Shown: positions 45,955-58,731 of the stretch, piece after piece
Layout of the letters: each line of letters begins with the position of its first letter
Numbering within the stretch: position 1 is the first letter of the stretch
DNA from: Neolewinella aquimaris
GTDB taxonomy: Bacteria; Bacteroidota; Bacteroidia; Chitinophagales; Saprospiraceae
NCBI RefSeq assembly: GCF_014197245.1
Contig: NZ_JACIFF010000002.1
Span: 324,106-388,105, forward strand
Direction: 5' to 3'
Length of the DNA stretch: 64,000 nt
Notes under the pieces: generated by a model
What the model saw: only the letters and a program-made list of their open reading frames with translations
What the model was told of the DNA's origin: nothing
Databases searched by the model: none
Program-made: the position numbers and the translations under genes

Positions 45955-48900
45955 ATGATGAGATTGCTCTGTTTCGCTGCTCTTCCCCTGTTGCTCTGCA
46001 CCTGCGGCCCCGCCCTACCCGACGACGTGGAGATGGCCTACGCCGAACTGCCGGAAGTACTGGATTACAACCTGCACGTCAAACCGGTGCTGTCGGATAA
46101 GTGCTTCGCCTGCCACGGCCCGGATAAGAATACCCGCTACGCGGATCTGCGCCTCGATGTTGCCGAAGTGGCCTACGCGAAGGCCATTAAACCGGGCAAG
46201 CCCGGAAGCTCGGAACTGGTGCACCGCATCCTGTCGGACGATCCGGAGATCATCATGCCGGAGGCGAAGGCCAATATTCCCCTTTCCGCCCGCGAAAAAG
46301 CCATTCTGGTGAAGTGGATCGAGCAGGGGGCCGAGTACCGCGACCACTGGGCCTTTAGTGCGCCGAACCGCCCGACTGCCCCGACCGCCGACGAAAGCGA
46401 GTGGAATGCCTCTCCGATCGACCAGTTCGTACGCCGCAAACAAAAGGAACACGGCTTCGGCTTTGCCCCCGAGGCACCCCGCGATCTGCTCCTGCGGCGG
46501 CTCTCCTTCGACCTGACCGGCCTGCCCCCCACCCCGGAAGAAACGGCGGCCTTCGAGGCGGATTCCTCTCCGGATGCTTACGAAAAACAGGTCGACCGAC
46601 TGCTGGCTTCTCCCCACTACGGCGAGCGCATGGCCGTACAGTGGCTCGACCTGGCGCGGTTTGCCGACACCCACGGATATACCGTAGACCGCTTCCGCGA
46701 CATGAGTCCCTACCGCGACTGGGTGATTCAGGCGATGAACCAGAATATGCCCTACGATACCTTCGTAACCTGGCAGCTGGCCGGTGACCTACTGCCCAAC
46801 GCGACCCGGGAGCAGCGATTAGCAACGGGTTTCAACCGCCTGCACCCGCAAAACCTGGAGGGAGGAATCATCGAGGAGGAATTCCGGAGTGCCTACGTTT
46901 CCGACCGGACCGACGTACTGGGCACCGGCCTGCTGGGGCTCACCCTGGCGTGTGCGAAGTGCCACGACCACAAATTCGACCCGATCTCGCAGCGCAATTA
47001 CTACGAGATGTACAGCTTCTTTAACAACGTCGACGAGGCGGGCCTGATCCCCTGGGACGGTGCCACGCCCTCGCCGCGCCTGGAGCTGCCGACGGAGCGA
47101 CAGGACAGCATCATTGCCTACCTGAAGCAGTTGGAGCGCGAAAAAGAACAACGGATAGACCAAATCGCAAGCAGCAACGCCGAACGCGCGCAACAGTGGA
47201 TCGCCAGTCACGGCTACCGGCGCCTGCGTCCTTCCCCGGGACTACGGGCCCACTATAAGCTGGAGGACAGTCGCCTCGCGAATGCACTTAATCCTGCCCA
47301 ACGCGGTAAGATGGACCGGCAGTTCTCCAACGACGAGGTTCCCGAACTAGCGGAGGGGAAAAACGGCAGGGGGCTACAGATGAATGGCGATGCCTGGCTG
47401 GACCTGTATCCGGTGGGAATTTTTTCGCGGGACGAGCCATTTACAATCGGCCTCTCCGTAAAGCTGCCCGAAAAGTTGAAGACCGGAGTGATCTTCCACA
47501 AGGGCCACGGCACGCGGCTGCACGCCGAGCGGGGCTACCACCTCTTCCTCGATTCTACGGGACTGCAACTGCTGATGGCCCACGCGAATCCCGGCAACTC
47601 GATCGTAGAATTCGCCAAAGTCGACCTACCCCGGGAAGAATGGCTCCAACTCACCGTCACCTACGACGGCAGCAGCACCGCCGCCGGCTACCGGCTTTAC
47701 CTGAACGGAGCGGAGCTCGCCACCACCGTAAAGAACGACGACCTCACGAAGGACATCATTTTCCACAGCATGACCGACCCGATTTACTCCGCGCCGATCG
47801 AGCCCGGACTGCAGATCGGTGCCCGCTGGCGCGGCAAGGGAATCGGCGGAGCGACGGTGGACGACATCCTGGTCTACGATCGCGAACTGACTGCTCTGGA
47901 GGTACTCCGGCTCGGCGATGAATCAGCGGTTGATAGACTACTGGCCACCACTCCGGCGCAGCTGAATGCTACTAAGCGGGAGGCACTCATGCAGTACTAC
48001 ACCGCCCTGGAAATACCCGCCTACCGTGCATCGCTCGCCGAACTGCAGCAAACCCGGGAGGCGCTGGTCGACTCGATGGAACCCGTGAAGGAGGTCATGG
48101 TCATGGCCGAAATGGAGACGCCCCGGCAGGCGTACATTCTTAGCCAAGGATTATACAACCTACCCGCCGAACCGGTAGAGACTCGGACGCCCGACTGGCT
48201 GCTGCCGATGCCGGAGGACGCACCGAAAAACCGGCTCGGACTGGCCCAGTGGATGTTCGCCCCCGGCCACCCCCTCACCGCCCGGGTGGCGGTCAACCGC
48301 TACTGGCAGCAGTTCTTCGGCCGCGGACCGGTCAAAACCGCCGAGGACTTCGGCAACCAGGGCGAGCTGCCCACCCACCCCGAACTGCTCGACTGGCTGG
48401 CCGTGGAGTACGAAGAAAACGGCTGGGATACCAAGGCCCTGCTGAAGACCATCGTAATGTCGCGCACCTACCGCCAGTCTTCGGTGACGCCGGAGGAGCA
48501 GCGACTGGCCGACGTAGAAAACGTCTGGCTGGCCCGCGGTCCGGCCCTACGGCTGACCGCCGAAATGATTCGCGACAATGCACTCTTCGCCAGCGGACTG
48601 CTCAACACCAAGATCGGCGGACCCAGCGTAAAGCCCTACCAACCGGAAGGCCTCTGGAAAATGAACAACGCGGAGTACGTGCAGGACGTGGGCGACGACC
48701 TCTACCGCCGAAGCCTGTACGTATTCTGGAAGCGAACCGTGCCCCACCCCACCCTGGCCACCTTCGACGTGCCGAACCGCGACGAGTGCACCGTGCGGCG
48801 GCAAAAAACCAATACCCCGCTCCAGGCACTCGTGTTAATGAACGATCCGGCATTCGTGGAAGCGGCCCGCGCCCTCGGCGAACAGATCACCGTAGCGAAC

Positions 48901-49155
48901 GAGCCTACCCAGGCCATCAGAACGGTATTCACCCGCCTGAGCGGCCGCCAACCGGTGGAGGAAGAACTCAACGTGCTCGAGCAAGTACGCGAAAACGAGC
49001 ACCAAAAATTCCTCGATTTCCCCGCTAAGGCCACCGGTTGGCTTACTGCCGGAGACAGCAAGCCGAACGAGGCGCTCGACCGGCTGCAACTCGCCGCCGA
49101 TGCGGTACTCGCCAGCGTCATCATCAATTCCGACGCCGCAATCACAAAACGATAA
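45955..49155 (+). CDS. PSCyt1-DUF1549-LamG-PSD1 (DUF1553) cytochrome-containing protein
   Basis: The 1066-residue exported protein has the Planctomycete-type layout: signal peptide (about 1-20); a PSCyt1 haem domain with CFACH at 50-54; DUF1549 at about 145-360 with a second CAKCH at 333-337 ([13 protein letters not shown]); a LamG/concanavalin-like domain at about 430-650; and DUF1553/PSD1 at about 740-1050 ([27 protein letters not shown]-like text [16 protein letters not shown]). The function of the family is not established; the haem sites suggest electron transfer or an oxidative step. The partner DUF1501 gene follows after four bases. A start at the second Met (45958) is equally possible. 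Confidence 0.93.
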   Translation: MMRLLCFAALPLLLCTCGPALPDDVEMAYAELPEVLDYNLHVKPVLSDKCFACHGPDKNTRYADLRLDVAEVAYAKAIKPGKPGSSELVHRILSDDPEIIMPEAKANIPLSAREKAILVKWIEQGAEYRDHWAFSAPNRPTAPTADESEWNASPIDQFVRRKQKEHGFGFAPEAPRDLLLRRLSFDLTGLPPTPEETAAFEADSSPDAYEKQVDRLLASPHYGERMAVQWLDLARFADTHGYTVDRFRDMSPYRDWVIQAMNQNMPYDTFVTWQLAGDLLPNATREQRLATGFNRLHPQNLEGGIIEEEFRSAYVSDRTDVLGTGLLGLTLACAKCHDHKFDPISQRNYYEMYSFFNNVDEAGLIPWDGATPSPRLELPTERQDSIIAYLKQLEREKEQRIDQIASSNAERAQQWIASHGYRRLRPSPGLRAHYKLEDSRLANALNPAQRGKMDRQFSNDEVPELAEGKNGRGLQMNGDAWLDLYPVGIFSRDEPFTIGLSVKLPEKLKTGVIFHKGHGTRLHAERGYHLFLDSTGLQLLMAHANPGNSIVEFAKVDLPREEWLQLTVTYDGSSTAAGYRLYLNGAELATTVKNDDLTKDIIFHSMTDPIYSAPIEPGLQIGARWRGKGIGGATVDDILVYDRELTALEVLRLGDESAVDRLLATTPAQLNATKREALMQYYTALEIPAYRASLAELQQTREALVDSMEPVKEVMVMAEMETPRQAYILSQGLYNLPAEPVETRTPDWLLPMPEDAPKNRLGLAQWMFAPGHPLTARVAVNRYWQQFFGRGPVKTAEDFGNQGELPTHPELLDWLAVEYEENGWDTKALLKTIVMSRTYRQSSVTPEEQRLADVENVWLARGPALRLTAEMIRDNALFASGLLNTKIGGPSVKPYQPEGLWKMNNAEYVQDVGDDLYRRSLYVFWKRTVPHPTLATFDVPNRDECTVRRQKTNTPLQALVLMNDPAFVEAARALGEQITVANEPTQAIRTVFTRLSGRQPVEEELNVLEQVRENEHQKFLDFPAKATGWLTAGDSKPNEALDRLQLAADAVLASVIINSDAAITKR
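45998..46017 (+). repeat. Recurrent GC-rich 20-mer, copy in signal-peptide codons of the PSD1 protein
   Basis: GCACCTGCGGCCCCGCCCTA differs at three bases from 27989-28008. Both encode a Cys-Thr-Cys-x-Pro-Ala stretch of a signal peptide, so part of this similarity may be due to coding. Confidence 0.3.
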
Positions 49156-49159
49156 TCTC

Positions 49160-50611
<1,452 letters not shown>

Positions 50612-50664
50612 CGCGAACCATGTTCCTCCTTAAATAAGTTCGTTTAGTGTTCAGATAATGAGGG

Positions 50665-50695
50665 TTTGCTAGTTACTTTTCATAAAAACCATTTG
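50665..50695 (+). promoter_or_regulatory. Candidate promoter upstream of the first susC
   Basis: TTTG at 50665-50668, a spacer of 19 bases and ACCATTTG at 50688-50695 keep the TTTG of both boxes but lack the TA of the -7 box. The leader would be about 80 bases. Confidence 0.3.
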
Positions 50696-50782
50696 TGATA
50701 CACATTAACCGATGGATGTCCGGGGCGCTTTGCCGATCCCGATACCTTACGATCAATTGATTACACTCAAATCGGTTACAAT

Positions 50783-53700
50783 ATGAAACACCCTTATCTA
50801 TCCGGGCTATTCCTGACCCTCTTTACGCTGCTGGGTGGCGCGGGTTTATCCGCCCAGTCCCAAACCATCACCGGCACCGTCGAGGATGCCGACGGCCCGC
50901 TCATCGGGGTCAGTATCCTTAAGAAAGGCTCATCCAGCGGTACCGTCACGGACCTGGACGGAACCTTCACGCTGCAGGCCGAGCCGGAGGACATTCTTGT
51001 GTTCAGCTACATCGGTTATGCGACCCAGGAGGTACCCGTTGGTGATCAACTCAACCTAAGCGTCACCATGGATATCGACGCCAACCAACTGGACGAAGTC
51101 GTGGTCGTGGGCTACGGCTCTCAGAAAAAAAGCGACCTGACGGGTGCGGTCAGTCAGGTGTCCGGTACCGAACTGGGCAAATTCCCCGTCGCTAACGCTA
51201 CCGAATCGCTACAGGGACGAATGGCCGGCGTGCGGATCGAATCGGCCGGCGGCGCGCCGGGAGCTGGCGCTTTTGTAACTATCCGGGGCTCAGGAACGCT
51301 TTCCAACGCCCAGCCCCTTTACGTCATCGACGGGATCCTGACGGGCAGTATGGACAACCTAAACCCGGCCGACATCGAATCGGTCTCCGTACTGAAGGAT
51401 GCATCGGCCAGTGCCATCTACGGTTCGCGGGCCGCCAATGGGGTGGTGATCGTGACGACCAAGAAGGGAAGTCCCAACGGAGGACTGACCATCGAAGCCG
51501 ACCTGAGTGCCGGGGTGCAGTCGTCCATCAACCGGATCGACTGGGCTAACGCCAGCGAGTACGCCCTCATCCGCAACCGGGCCAACGACAACGACGGTAC
51601 CAACCGGTCGCCGGCCAACGACATCGATTTCGACCCCAATACGGATACCGATATACAGGACCTGAGCCTGCGCACCGGTGCCATCTACAATACCGGACTG
51701 CGGCTCTCCGGCGGATCCGAAATGTTCACCTTCAGCGTCTCCGGCAACTACCTGGACGAAACCGGAGTGGTACGGGAATCGAGCTACAACAAGGCCAACG
51801 TGCGGGTCAACTCCACCTTCACCAAGGGTCGCTTCCGCCTGGAGGAATCCATCGGCCTCACCCGCACCGAGAACAATCCCAACAACTACTTCAACAGCGA
51901 GCGGGACATCCTGCCCACCGCCGCCTTCCGCAATCCCGACTTCGACGGCGGCTACGCGGCCACCTCCGACCCCACCGGCTCTACGGCCATCCACGGGGTG
52001 GGTAACATGCGCAATTCGCTCGCCCAGGCCATTCTGGAGGACCGGACCATCACCAGCAACGGCATCCTCGGCAACGTTGCCGCCTCCTTCGAGGTGATCG
52101 ACGGGCTGACCTATAAATTGAGCGTGAGTCTCGACCAGGGGAACACCAACAATTACCGGTTCACGCCGACCTTCTTCTTCAACGCCACTTCCGTAGGTCG
52201 ACAAAACTTCGCCGAGCTCAATGAGACCAACAGCAACTTCACCAGCACCATTATTGAGAACACCCTGAACTACGACCGCGAGCTGGCCGGCCGCCACCGC
52301 ATTAACCTGTTGGCGGGCTACACCCGGCAGGTGTCGTCGGGACGGACGCTGGGCATCATCGCCCGTGACTTCCCCTCCAACAGCATTCGGGTAGCATCGA
52401 CCGCTCAGAACCTGGCTTCCGCGCCGTCGTTCGAGTTTAAGTCGGCCCTCCTTTCCAGCTTCGGCCGCGTCAACTACAGCTACGCCGATCGCTACCTCCT
52501 GACCGCCACCCTGCGCCGCGATGCCTCCTCCCTCTTCCGCGAGGACCTGCGCGCAGGCGTTTTTCCTTCGGTGGCCATCGGCTGGAACGTGGGGAACGAA
52601 TCCTTCTTTAACTCCGACGGATTGATCAACGACCTGAAGCTGCGCCTCAGCTACGGCGAGATCGGTTCCAACAATACCCAGGCCTACGAGATCGACCCCG
52701 TGCTCAACCTGTTTAGCGAGTACCCCCTAGGAAGCGGCCAGGTGCGACAGACGGGTTACTCCGTCACCCGGGGCGTGAACGACGCCATTAAGTGGGAAAC
52801 CACTACCACAACCGACCTCGGCGTGGAAGCCTCCCTGCTGGACAGTCGCCTCTCGGTCACCATGGATTACTTCATTAAGAACACCAACGATATTCTCGTT
52901 CGGCTCAGCGTTCCCCGCTTCACCGGCTTCGATAACGATCCGACCTTCAACGCCGCCAGCATCCGCAACAAGGGATTCGAATTCGGTGCCAACTACGGCA
53001 AATTCACCGGCGAATTCAACTGGAGCCTGGGTGCCAACTTCACCATCCTGAACAACGAAGTGACCGACCTGCCCTCAGACCCCATCGTCGGCGGACAGTT
53101 CACCTCCAACGGACTACGGAGTACGCTGACGGACGTGGGTCAGCCCATCGGCTCCTTCTACGGATACGAGGTGGAGGGTATATACCAGTCGGACGCGGAA
53201 GCCGCCGAGGACGGGCGAACGGACGCACGGGCCGGTGACTTCAAGTTCCGGGACATCAACGGCGACGGGATGGTGACCGATGACGATCAGACCTACCTCG
53301 GCAGTCCGATCCCCACGTTCGAGTACGGACTGAACGCCAACTTCTTCTACCGCTCCTTCGACGCTACCCTCCTGTTCAACGGCGTAGCCGGGAACAAGAT
53401 CCTGAACGCTAATATTTACCGGGGTTACTTCGATACGGAAGGAAACTACCTCGCCGATGCCGTGAATGCCTGGACTCCCGAAAATCCCAGCTCCAGCGTT
53501 CCCCGCAACACCCTGGTCGATCAGGCCTTTAACCGCCGCACCTCTGATTTCTACCTGGAAGACGGGGCGTACTTCCGCCTGCGTAACCTACAGATTGGCT
53601 ACACCCTGCCGCAGAGCCTACTGGCGGGCACCGGTGCCCTTTCGAAGGTCCGGGCTTACGTGAACGTGCAGAACCTGTTCACCATCACGGACTACACCGG

Positions 53701-53821
53701 CTACTACCCCGAGGCGGGCCGTAACAGCCGGGGCGGCACCAATATTTTCAACGCGGGCGTCGACGAATCCGCCTATCCCATGCCGCGCACCTTCATGTTC
53801 GGTCTTCAACTGGGCTTCTAA
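50783..53821 (+). CDS. susC: SusC/RagA-family TonB-linked outer-membrane transporter
   Basis: The 1012-residue transporter has a signal peptide (about 1-24), a carboxypeptidase-D-like domain at about 28-105 (TITGTVEDADGPLIGVSI, FSYIGYATQEV), the SusC box DEVVVVGYGSQKKSDLTG, a plug domain (LYVIDGILTGSMDNLNP, ASASAIYGSRAANGV) and a 22-strand barrel ending in MFGLQLGF. It has no N-terminal signalling domain of the FecA/sigma-factor type, so its control probably comes from the hybrid regulator. It imports oligosaccharides bound by its SusD partner, ten bases downstream. The susC symbol denotes the family, not the starch system. Confidence 0.95.
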   Translation: MKHPYLSGLFLTLFTLLGGAGLSAQSQTITGTVEDADGPLIGVSILKKGSSSGTVTDLDGTFTLQAEPEDILVFSYIGYATQEVPVGDQLNLSVTMDIDANQLDEVVVVGYGSQKKSDLTGAVSQVSGTELGKFPVANATESLQGRMAGVRIESAGGAPGAGAFVTIRGSGTLSNAQPLYVIDGILTGSMDNLNPADIESVSVLKDASASAIYGSRAANGVVIVTTKKGSPNGGLTIEADLSAGVQSSINRIDWANASEYALIRNRANDNDGTNRSPANDIDFDPNTDTDIQDLSLRTGAIYNTGLRLSGGSEMFTFSVSGNYLDETGVVRESSYNKANVRVNSTFTKGRFRLEESIGLTRTENNPNNYFNSERDILPTAAFRNPDFDGGYAATSDPTGSTAIHGVGNMRNSLAQAILEDRTITSNGILGNVAASFEVIDGLTYKLSVSLDQGNTNNYRFTPTFFFNATSVGRQNFAELNETNSNFTSTIIENTLNYDRELAGRHRINLLAGYTRQVSSGRTLGIIARDFPSNSIRVASTAQNLASAPSFEFKSALLSSFGRVNYSYADRYLLTATLRRDASSLFREDLRAGVFPSVAIGWNVGNESFFNSDGLINDLKLRLSYGEIGSNNTQAYEIDPVLNLFSEYPLGSGQVRQTGYSVTRGVNDAIKWETTTTTDLGVEASLLDSRLSVTMDYFIKNTNDILVRLSVPRFTGFDNDPTFNAASIRNKGFEFGANYGKFTGEFNWSLGANFTILNNEVTDLPSDPIVGGQFTSNGLRSTLTDVGQPIGSFYGYEVEGIYQSDAEAAEDGRTDARAGDFKFRDINGDGMVTDDDQTYLGSPIPTFEYGLNANFFYRSFDATLLFNGVAGNKILNANIYRGYFDTEGNYLADAVNAWTPENPSSSVPRNTLVDQAFNRRTSDFYLEDGAYFRLRNLQIGYTLPQSLLAGTGALSKVRAYVNVQNLFTITDYTGYYPEAGRNSRGGTNIFNAGVDESAYPMPRTFMFGLQLGF

Positions 53822-53831
53822 AAAAATTAAC

Positions 53832-55397
53832 ATGCATACCACGATACAACGATTCTCCCAATTCGGTCTGGCGGCGGTTACGACGATCGGACTGGTCCTT
53901 CTTCCCTCCTGTAACGAGGACCTGCTCGATCAGACCAATCCGAGCGCGATCACGCCAAACTCTTTCTACCAGACCGCGGACGACGCCGTCAAAGCCATCA
54001 TCGGAGCCTATAGCCCGTTCACCGACATTTGGTACTATACCCGCATGAACGTCTTCGCGACGGACTACCGGGACGACCTAGTCAACGGCTTTGCGACCTC
54101 CGAGCGGACCGACCCGGGACGCTTCGCCGCTGAATCCAATAAGAATATGGTTGCCTGGACGTGGGGTCCGGCCTGGAAAATTATTTCCCGCGCCAACGCC
54201 ATCCTGGCCTACGTCCCGGACATCGAAATGAACGAACAGGACAAGGCGGCCATCCTGGCGGAAGCCCGCTTTCTGCGAGCCTACAACTACTTCCTGCTCG
54301 TACAGACCTACCTCAACCTGCCGCTTGTGACCGAGCCCATCGACCTGGAGGAGGCCCGCACCGTATCGCAGGTAGCGCCGGAGCAGATATACGACCTCAT
54401 CATTTCCGACCTAAAGGCCGCCCAGACCGCCCTTCCCGTCCAGTGGCCGGCCGATCAACTGGGTCGCGCTACCTCCGGCGCCGCTACCGGCCTCCTCGCC
54501 CGGGTGTACATGTCGCAGCTCGACTACGCGAACGCCAAACCGGAACTGCTCAAGGTGATGAACTCCGGGCAGTACGAGCTCATGGCGGATTACGCCGACA
54601 ATTTTGAGGAAGCGTCGGAGAACAATAAGGAGTCGCTGTTCGAGATCCAGCTCGTTTCCGACGGCAATTCCGGCTGGGGCGGTGATGCTCCGGGCGCGGG
54701 TAAGGGAGCCGGTTACATGCAGGACATCGCGCCGCCACCGGCCTTTACCGGGCAGGACGGCATGCGTATCAATCAGTGGGCCCTCGACCTCTTCCTTGAC
54801 GAGCGGACCGTGGACGGCCACATCGATCCCCGGGCCTTCATTACGCTCTTTTTCGACACCGACGAAACCACGCCCTACCAGGGTCGGGAACTGGGGCCTA
54901 CCATCTACGGCGGGCAGACGTATGATGAGGTATTTCCGGGTTCCGACTTCATATTCAACAAGAAGTACCTCGACCTGGAGGCCGGCTATACCACCGCTTC
55001 CCAGGGGTGGCACTTTTCGGGAAACAACTTCCGCGTATTGCGCTACGCCGATATTTTACTTCTCTTCGCTGAGGCGGAGTTCAATCTGAACGGATCCACC
55101 GCCGAAGCGCTGGCGGCCATCAATCAGGTGCGTGCCCGGGCGAATATGCCCGCCCTGACGTCCATCACCATGCAGGACATCATGGACGAGCGCGTCAAGG
55201 AGCTGTCCATCGAGCGCACCCGCTACCAGGATCTCCTGCGCTGGGGCCTGGTGAAGGAGTTGATCGTCGACCGCCCGGGCATCAAGTCGGAAAGCGGTGG
55301 TACGGGGGCTTACCGTCCCGGACGCGAGTACTTCGACATTCCCGACAGCGAACTGAACAACAATCCCAACTTCAAGCACAACCCCGGGTACGAATAA
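53832..55397 (+). CDS. susD: SusD/RagB-family nutrient-binding outer-membrane lipoprotein
   Basis: The 521-residue protein has a lipoprotein signal (GLVLLPSCNEDLLDQ, probable acylated Cys27) and the helical SusD fold. Typical text is NPSAITPNSFYQTADDA, AEARFLRAYNYFLLVQTYL and LAAINQVRARANMPALTSIT, ending in IPDSELNNNPNFKHNPGYE. It sits on the cell surface as the lid of the SusC transporter and binds the incoming glycan. The ligand cannot be read from sequence; context suggests an algal galactan. It starts ten bases after SusC and ends seven bases before the VCBS gene. Confidence 0.95.
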   Translation: MHTTIQRFSQFGLAAVTTIGLVLLPSCNEDLLDQTNPSAITPNSFYQTADDAVKAIIGAYSPFTDIWYYTRMNVFATDYRDDLVNGFATSERTDPGRFAAESNKNMVAWTWGPAWKIISRANAILAYVPDIEMNEQDKAAILAEARFLRAYNYFLLVQTYLNLPLVTEPIDLEEARTVSQVAPEQIYDLIISDLKAAQTALPVQWPADQLGRATSGAATGLLARVYMSQLDYANAKPELLKVMNSGQYELMADYADNFEEASENNKESLFEIQLVSDGNSGWGGDAPGAGKGAGYMQDIAPPPAFTGQDGMRINQWALDLFLDERTVDGHIDPRAFITLFFDTDETTPYQGRELGPTIYGGQTYDEVFPGSDFIFNKKYLDLEAGYTTASQGWHFSGNNFRVLRYADILLLFAEAEFNLNGSTAEALAAINQVRARANMPALTSITMQDIMDERVKELSIERTRYQDLLRWGLVKELIVDRPGIKSESGGTGAYRPGREYFDIPDSELNNNPNFKHNPGYE

Positions 55398-55404
55398 CTC
55401 AGGC

Positions 55405-58400
55405 ATGGCCTACCGCTGTATACTCCCCTTATTGCTTTGTCTTAGCGTGGTGGGCTGCCGGAACGACCGTTCCGCGCAGCCCGCGCGCATTTCCGGTTTT
55501 ACCCACCTTTCCGCTGCCGACAGCGGCATCGACTTTGCGAATACGATCACGGAGAGCGATTCCCTGAACTACTTCACCTACCCCTACCTCTTTCTCGGCA
55601 ACGGCGTGGCGGCGGCCGACTTCGACCGGGACGGGCTCACCGACCTGTTCTTCACGGGAGCACAGGTTGGCAACCGCATGTACCGTAACCTGGGCGACTT
55701 CGCGTTCGGGGACATCACCACGACGGCCGGATTGGAAGAATCGGACCTCTGGGCTACCGGGGTAACCACCCTCGACATCAACGCCGACGGGTGGATGGAC
55801 CTGTACGTGTGCGCGGCCGGCCCGGGCGATAACCGACAAAATCGGCTTTACCTTAATCAAACCGACGGCACCTTTAGGGAGGCCGCCGCAGAGTACGGAC
55901 TAGCCGATGAAAGCCATTCCATGCAAGCTACTGCTCTCGACTACGACGGCGACGGACTGGTGGATTTGCTGGTCGCCAACTACGCCAACGTGCCGGTCAC
56001 CCAGGGCAACGAATTTTACGGCGACCGCATGCGGATCAACGCCCCGGAAGAATCGATTCACCTGTACCGCAACACCGGTCGCGACACCTTCGTCGACGTT
56101 ACGGAAGCGGCCGGCCTGCAGCGCTTCAGTCTGGCGCTCGGGGTGGTGGCCCAGGATTTTAACGGCGACGGCCTGCCGGACCTGTACATTTCCAACGACT
56201 TCAACGTCCCCGACTACTTTTTCGTGAACCGGGGAGACGGCTCCTTCAGCGAGGAACTAGCCGAAAGCTTCCCCCACACCTCTATGTTCGGCATGGGCAT
56301 CGACGCGGGCGACCTGAACAATGACGGCCGTGCCGATCTCGTGCAGCTCGACATGACGGCCGCCGATTACCGACGCGCGAAGACCAATATGGCCAGCATG
56401 CGGCCAGAAGCCTTTTACCGGGGGGTAGAGCTTGGTTTCCACTACCAGTACATGCAGAATACCCTGCAACTTAATCGGGGCAACGGTGTGGACGGCCGCG
56501 CCCGCTTCTCCGACGTGGCCCAACTGAGCGGTGTGGCTGCGACCGACTGGAGCTGGGGAACCCTACTGGCCGATCTGGACAACGACGGCTACCGCGATCT
56601 TTTTATCACCAACGGCATCAAACGCGACGTCAACAACAATGACGTGAACGCCAGTTTTCGCTCCGGCAACTTCTTCGGAGGCTCCGCGGACCGCGACTAC
56701 CGCCTCCTGCCCAGCCGACCCATCGCCAACTTCTGTTTCCGCAACCCGGGCACCGTACCCGCCCCCTTCGAGCAGGTGCAAACGCAGTGGGGGCTCGACC
56801 AGCCGGGCTTCTCCCAGGGGGTTGTCGCCGCGGACCTCGACAACGACGGCGACCTCGACCTGGTGCTCAACAACATGGACGCTCCGGCCGGCATCTACCG
56901 CAACGAGGTGACGTCCAACTACCTGAAAGTTTCCCTTACCGGACCACCCTCCGACCCCCTGGCACTCAACGCCAGGGTACAGGTCTTTACCGGCGATACC
57001 GTGCAAACCGCCGAGCTTACCCTCACCCGTGGCTACTTCTCGGCCCAACCGCGAGAACTGCACTTCGGCCTGGGCGATCGACCGACCGTGGATAGTATCG
57101 TCGTGCGGTGGCGGGATGGTAGCAGCAGTCAAATTGGTCCACAATCCGCAAACCAAACCATCACAGTGTCCTACGCCGACGATCGGATCGTGGAGAATCA
57201 AGTAGCACCACCCCCGCCGCCCTTCGCCGACATTACCTCCCTGACCGGACTCGATTTTCGGCACCAGGAGGACGACTTCGATGAATTTCAGTACCAGCCC
57301 CTCCTCCCCCACCGGTACTCCCGCCTCGGGCCGGGCATGGCCGTGGGAGATGTGAATGGCGATGGCCTGGACGATCTTTTCTGCGGGGGAGCGCGCAGGC
57401 AAAACTCACAACTGTACCTCCAGACGATAGACGGAAAATTTGAGTCGGCGGGGCCGAGCTACCAATTCGCGGACGCCGAACTGGAGGTCACCGGTGCCCT
57501 GTTCTTTGACGCCGACGGAGATGGCGACGACGACCTCTACGTCGTCCATGGAGGCAACGACCGCCAGCAATCGGCCGCTACCCTGCAGGATCGGCTTTAC
57601 GTCAACACCCCCGGTGGGCTGGTCGCGGCACCCGCTGCTCTACCCGATCTTGTGGTGAGCGGTCAGGCGGTCGCGGCGACTGATTTTGACGGGGACGGCG
57701 ACCTCGATCTGTTCGTGGGCGGGCGCCTCGTTCCCGGCCGTTACCCCCACTCTCCTACAAGCCACCTGCTGCTCAATGAGGGAGGAACGGTGGATGCCCC
57801 CCGGTTTCGGGACGTCACTGCCCAACGGTGTCCGGCACTATCCGCCGCCGGAATGATCACCTCCGCTACCTGGGCCGATGTCGACGGGGACGGCCGCCCG
57901 GACCTCCTCACCGCCGGTGAATGGACAGCGGTAACCGTATACCTACAGCGAGCAGACGGCAGTTTCGAGGCCCGACCCGCCGCACCCGACCGGACGGGTT
58001 GGTACTACGCCCTGACCGCGGCCGACGTCGATCAGGACGGCGACATCGACTTGCTCGCCGGCAACCTCGGTCAGAACTACAAGTACCGGGCCGACGACAC
58101 CCACTCCTTTGAAGTGTACGCCAACGACTTCGATGGCAACGGCCGGGAAGACATCGTGCTGAGCAAATCAGACGGATCCACCCAGCTGCCCCTGCGGGGC
58201 CGGGAGTGTTCGGCCCAACAGATACCGGCCATTTCCAAGCGGTTCACCACCTACTCCGCCTTTGCGGATGCGGACCTTCGGGACATCTACGGCGAAGCGC
58301 TAGAAACCTCCCTCCACTACGTGGCCAGTGACTTCAGCCACCAGTGGTTCGAAAACGATGGTTCGGGCCGGTTCCAAGTCCACCAATTGCCGGCCAGTAC

Positions 58401-58698
58401 CCAGATCAGCAGCATCAACTCGATCGTTCCGCTCGATTACAACGGTGACGCCTATCCAGACTTCCTACTGGCCGGCAACCTCCTCCACGCCGAAGTAGAA
58501 ACCACCCGCAACGACGCCGGCTACGGCAGCATCCTTCTCGGAGGCCCCGACGGGCCACAGGCAACCGTAGCACCCCACGAAAGCGGATTGTGGCTGTACG
58601 GAGAGGTACGCGGTGTGCCGAGCCTCAACATTCAGGGTCAACCGGCGCTGGTCATCGCCCGCAATGGGTTGATGCCGGTCATCTACGCACGACAGTAG
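55405..58698 (+). CDS. VCBS/FG-GAP-repeat lipoprotein with ASPIC/UnbV domain (CRTAC1-like)
   Basis: The 1097-residue protein has a lipoprotein signal (LCLSVVGCRND, Cys18) and many calcium-binding FG-GAP/VCBS repeats with DxDxDG-type loops. Examples are AADFDRDGLTDLFFTG, TLDINADGWMDLYV, DYDGDGLVDLLVANY, DLDNDGDLDLVLNN and DFDGDGDLDLFVGG. A middle ASPIC/UnbV domain lies at about 510-600 (ELHFGLGDRPTVDSIVVRWRD). The layout matches the CRTAC1-like proteins often coded beside SusC/SusD in Bacteroidota. The repeats form propellers that bind ligands at the cell surface; no enzyme activity is known. It probably belongs to the susCD transcript. Confidence 0.92.
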   Translation: MAYRCILPLLLCLSVVGCRNDRSAQPARISGFTHLSAADSGIDFANTITESDSLNYFTYPYLFLGNGVAAADFDRDGLTDLFFTGAQVGNRMYRNLGDFAFGDITTTAGLEESDLWATGVTTLDINADGWMDLYVCAAGPGDNRQNRLYLNQTDGTFREAAAEYGLADESHSMQATALDYDGDGLVDLLVANYANVPVTQGNEFYGDRMRINAPEESIHLYRNTGRDTFVDVTEAAGLQRFSLALGVVAQDFNGDGLPDLYISNDFNVPDYFFVNRGDGSFSEELAESFPHTSMFGMGIDAGDLNNDGRADLVQLDMTAADYRRAKTNMASMRPEAFYRGVELGFHYQYMQNTLQLNRGNGVDGRARFSDVAQLSGVAATDWSWGTLLADLDNDGYRDLFITNGIKRDVNNNDVNASFRSGNFFGGSADRDYRLLPSRPIANFCFRNPGTVPAPFEQVQTQWGLDQPGFSQGVVAADLDNDGDLDLVLNNMDAPAGIYRNEVTSNYLKVSLTGPPSDPLALNARVQVFTGDTVQTAELTLTRGYFSAQPRELHFGLGDRPTVDSIVVRWRDGSSSQIGPQSANQTITVSYADDRIVENQVAPPPPPFADITSLTGLDFRHQEDDFDEFQYQPLLPHRYSRLGPGMAVGDVNGDGLDDLFCGGARRQNSQLYLQTIDGKFESAGPSYQFADAELEVTGALFFDADGDGDDDLYVVHGGNDRQQSAATLQDRLYVNTPGGLVAAPAALPDLVVSGQAVAATDFDGDGDLDLFVGGRLVPGRYPHSPTSHLLLNEGGTVDAPRFRDVTAQRCPALSAAGMITSATWADVDGDGRPDLLTAGEWTAVTVYLQRADGSFEARPAAPDRTGWYYALTAADVDQDGDIDLLAGNLGQNYKYRADDTHSFEVYANDFDGNGREDIVLSKSDGSTQLPLRGRECSAQQIPAISKRFTTYSAFADADLRDIYGEALETSLHYVASDFSHQWFENDGSGRFQVHQLPASTQISSINSIVPLDYNGDAYPDFLLAGNLLHAEVETTRNDAGYGSILLGGPDGPQATVAPHESGLWLYGEVRGVPSLNIQGQPALVIARNGLMPVIYARQ

Positions 58699-58731
58699 GT
58701 GGAGTGGCGGTGGCACCATACCTTTCGCCCT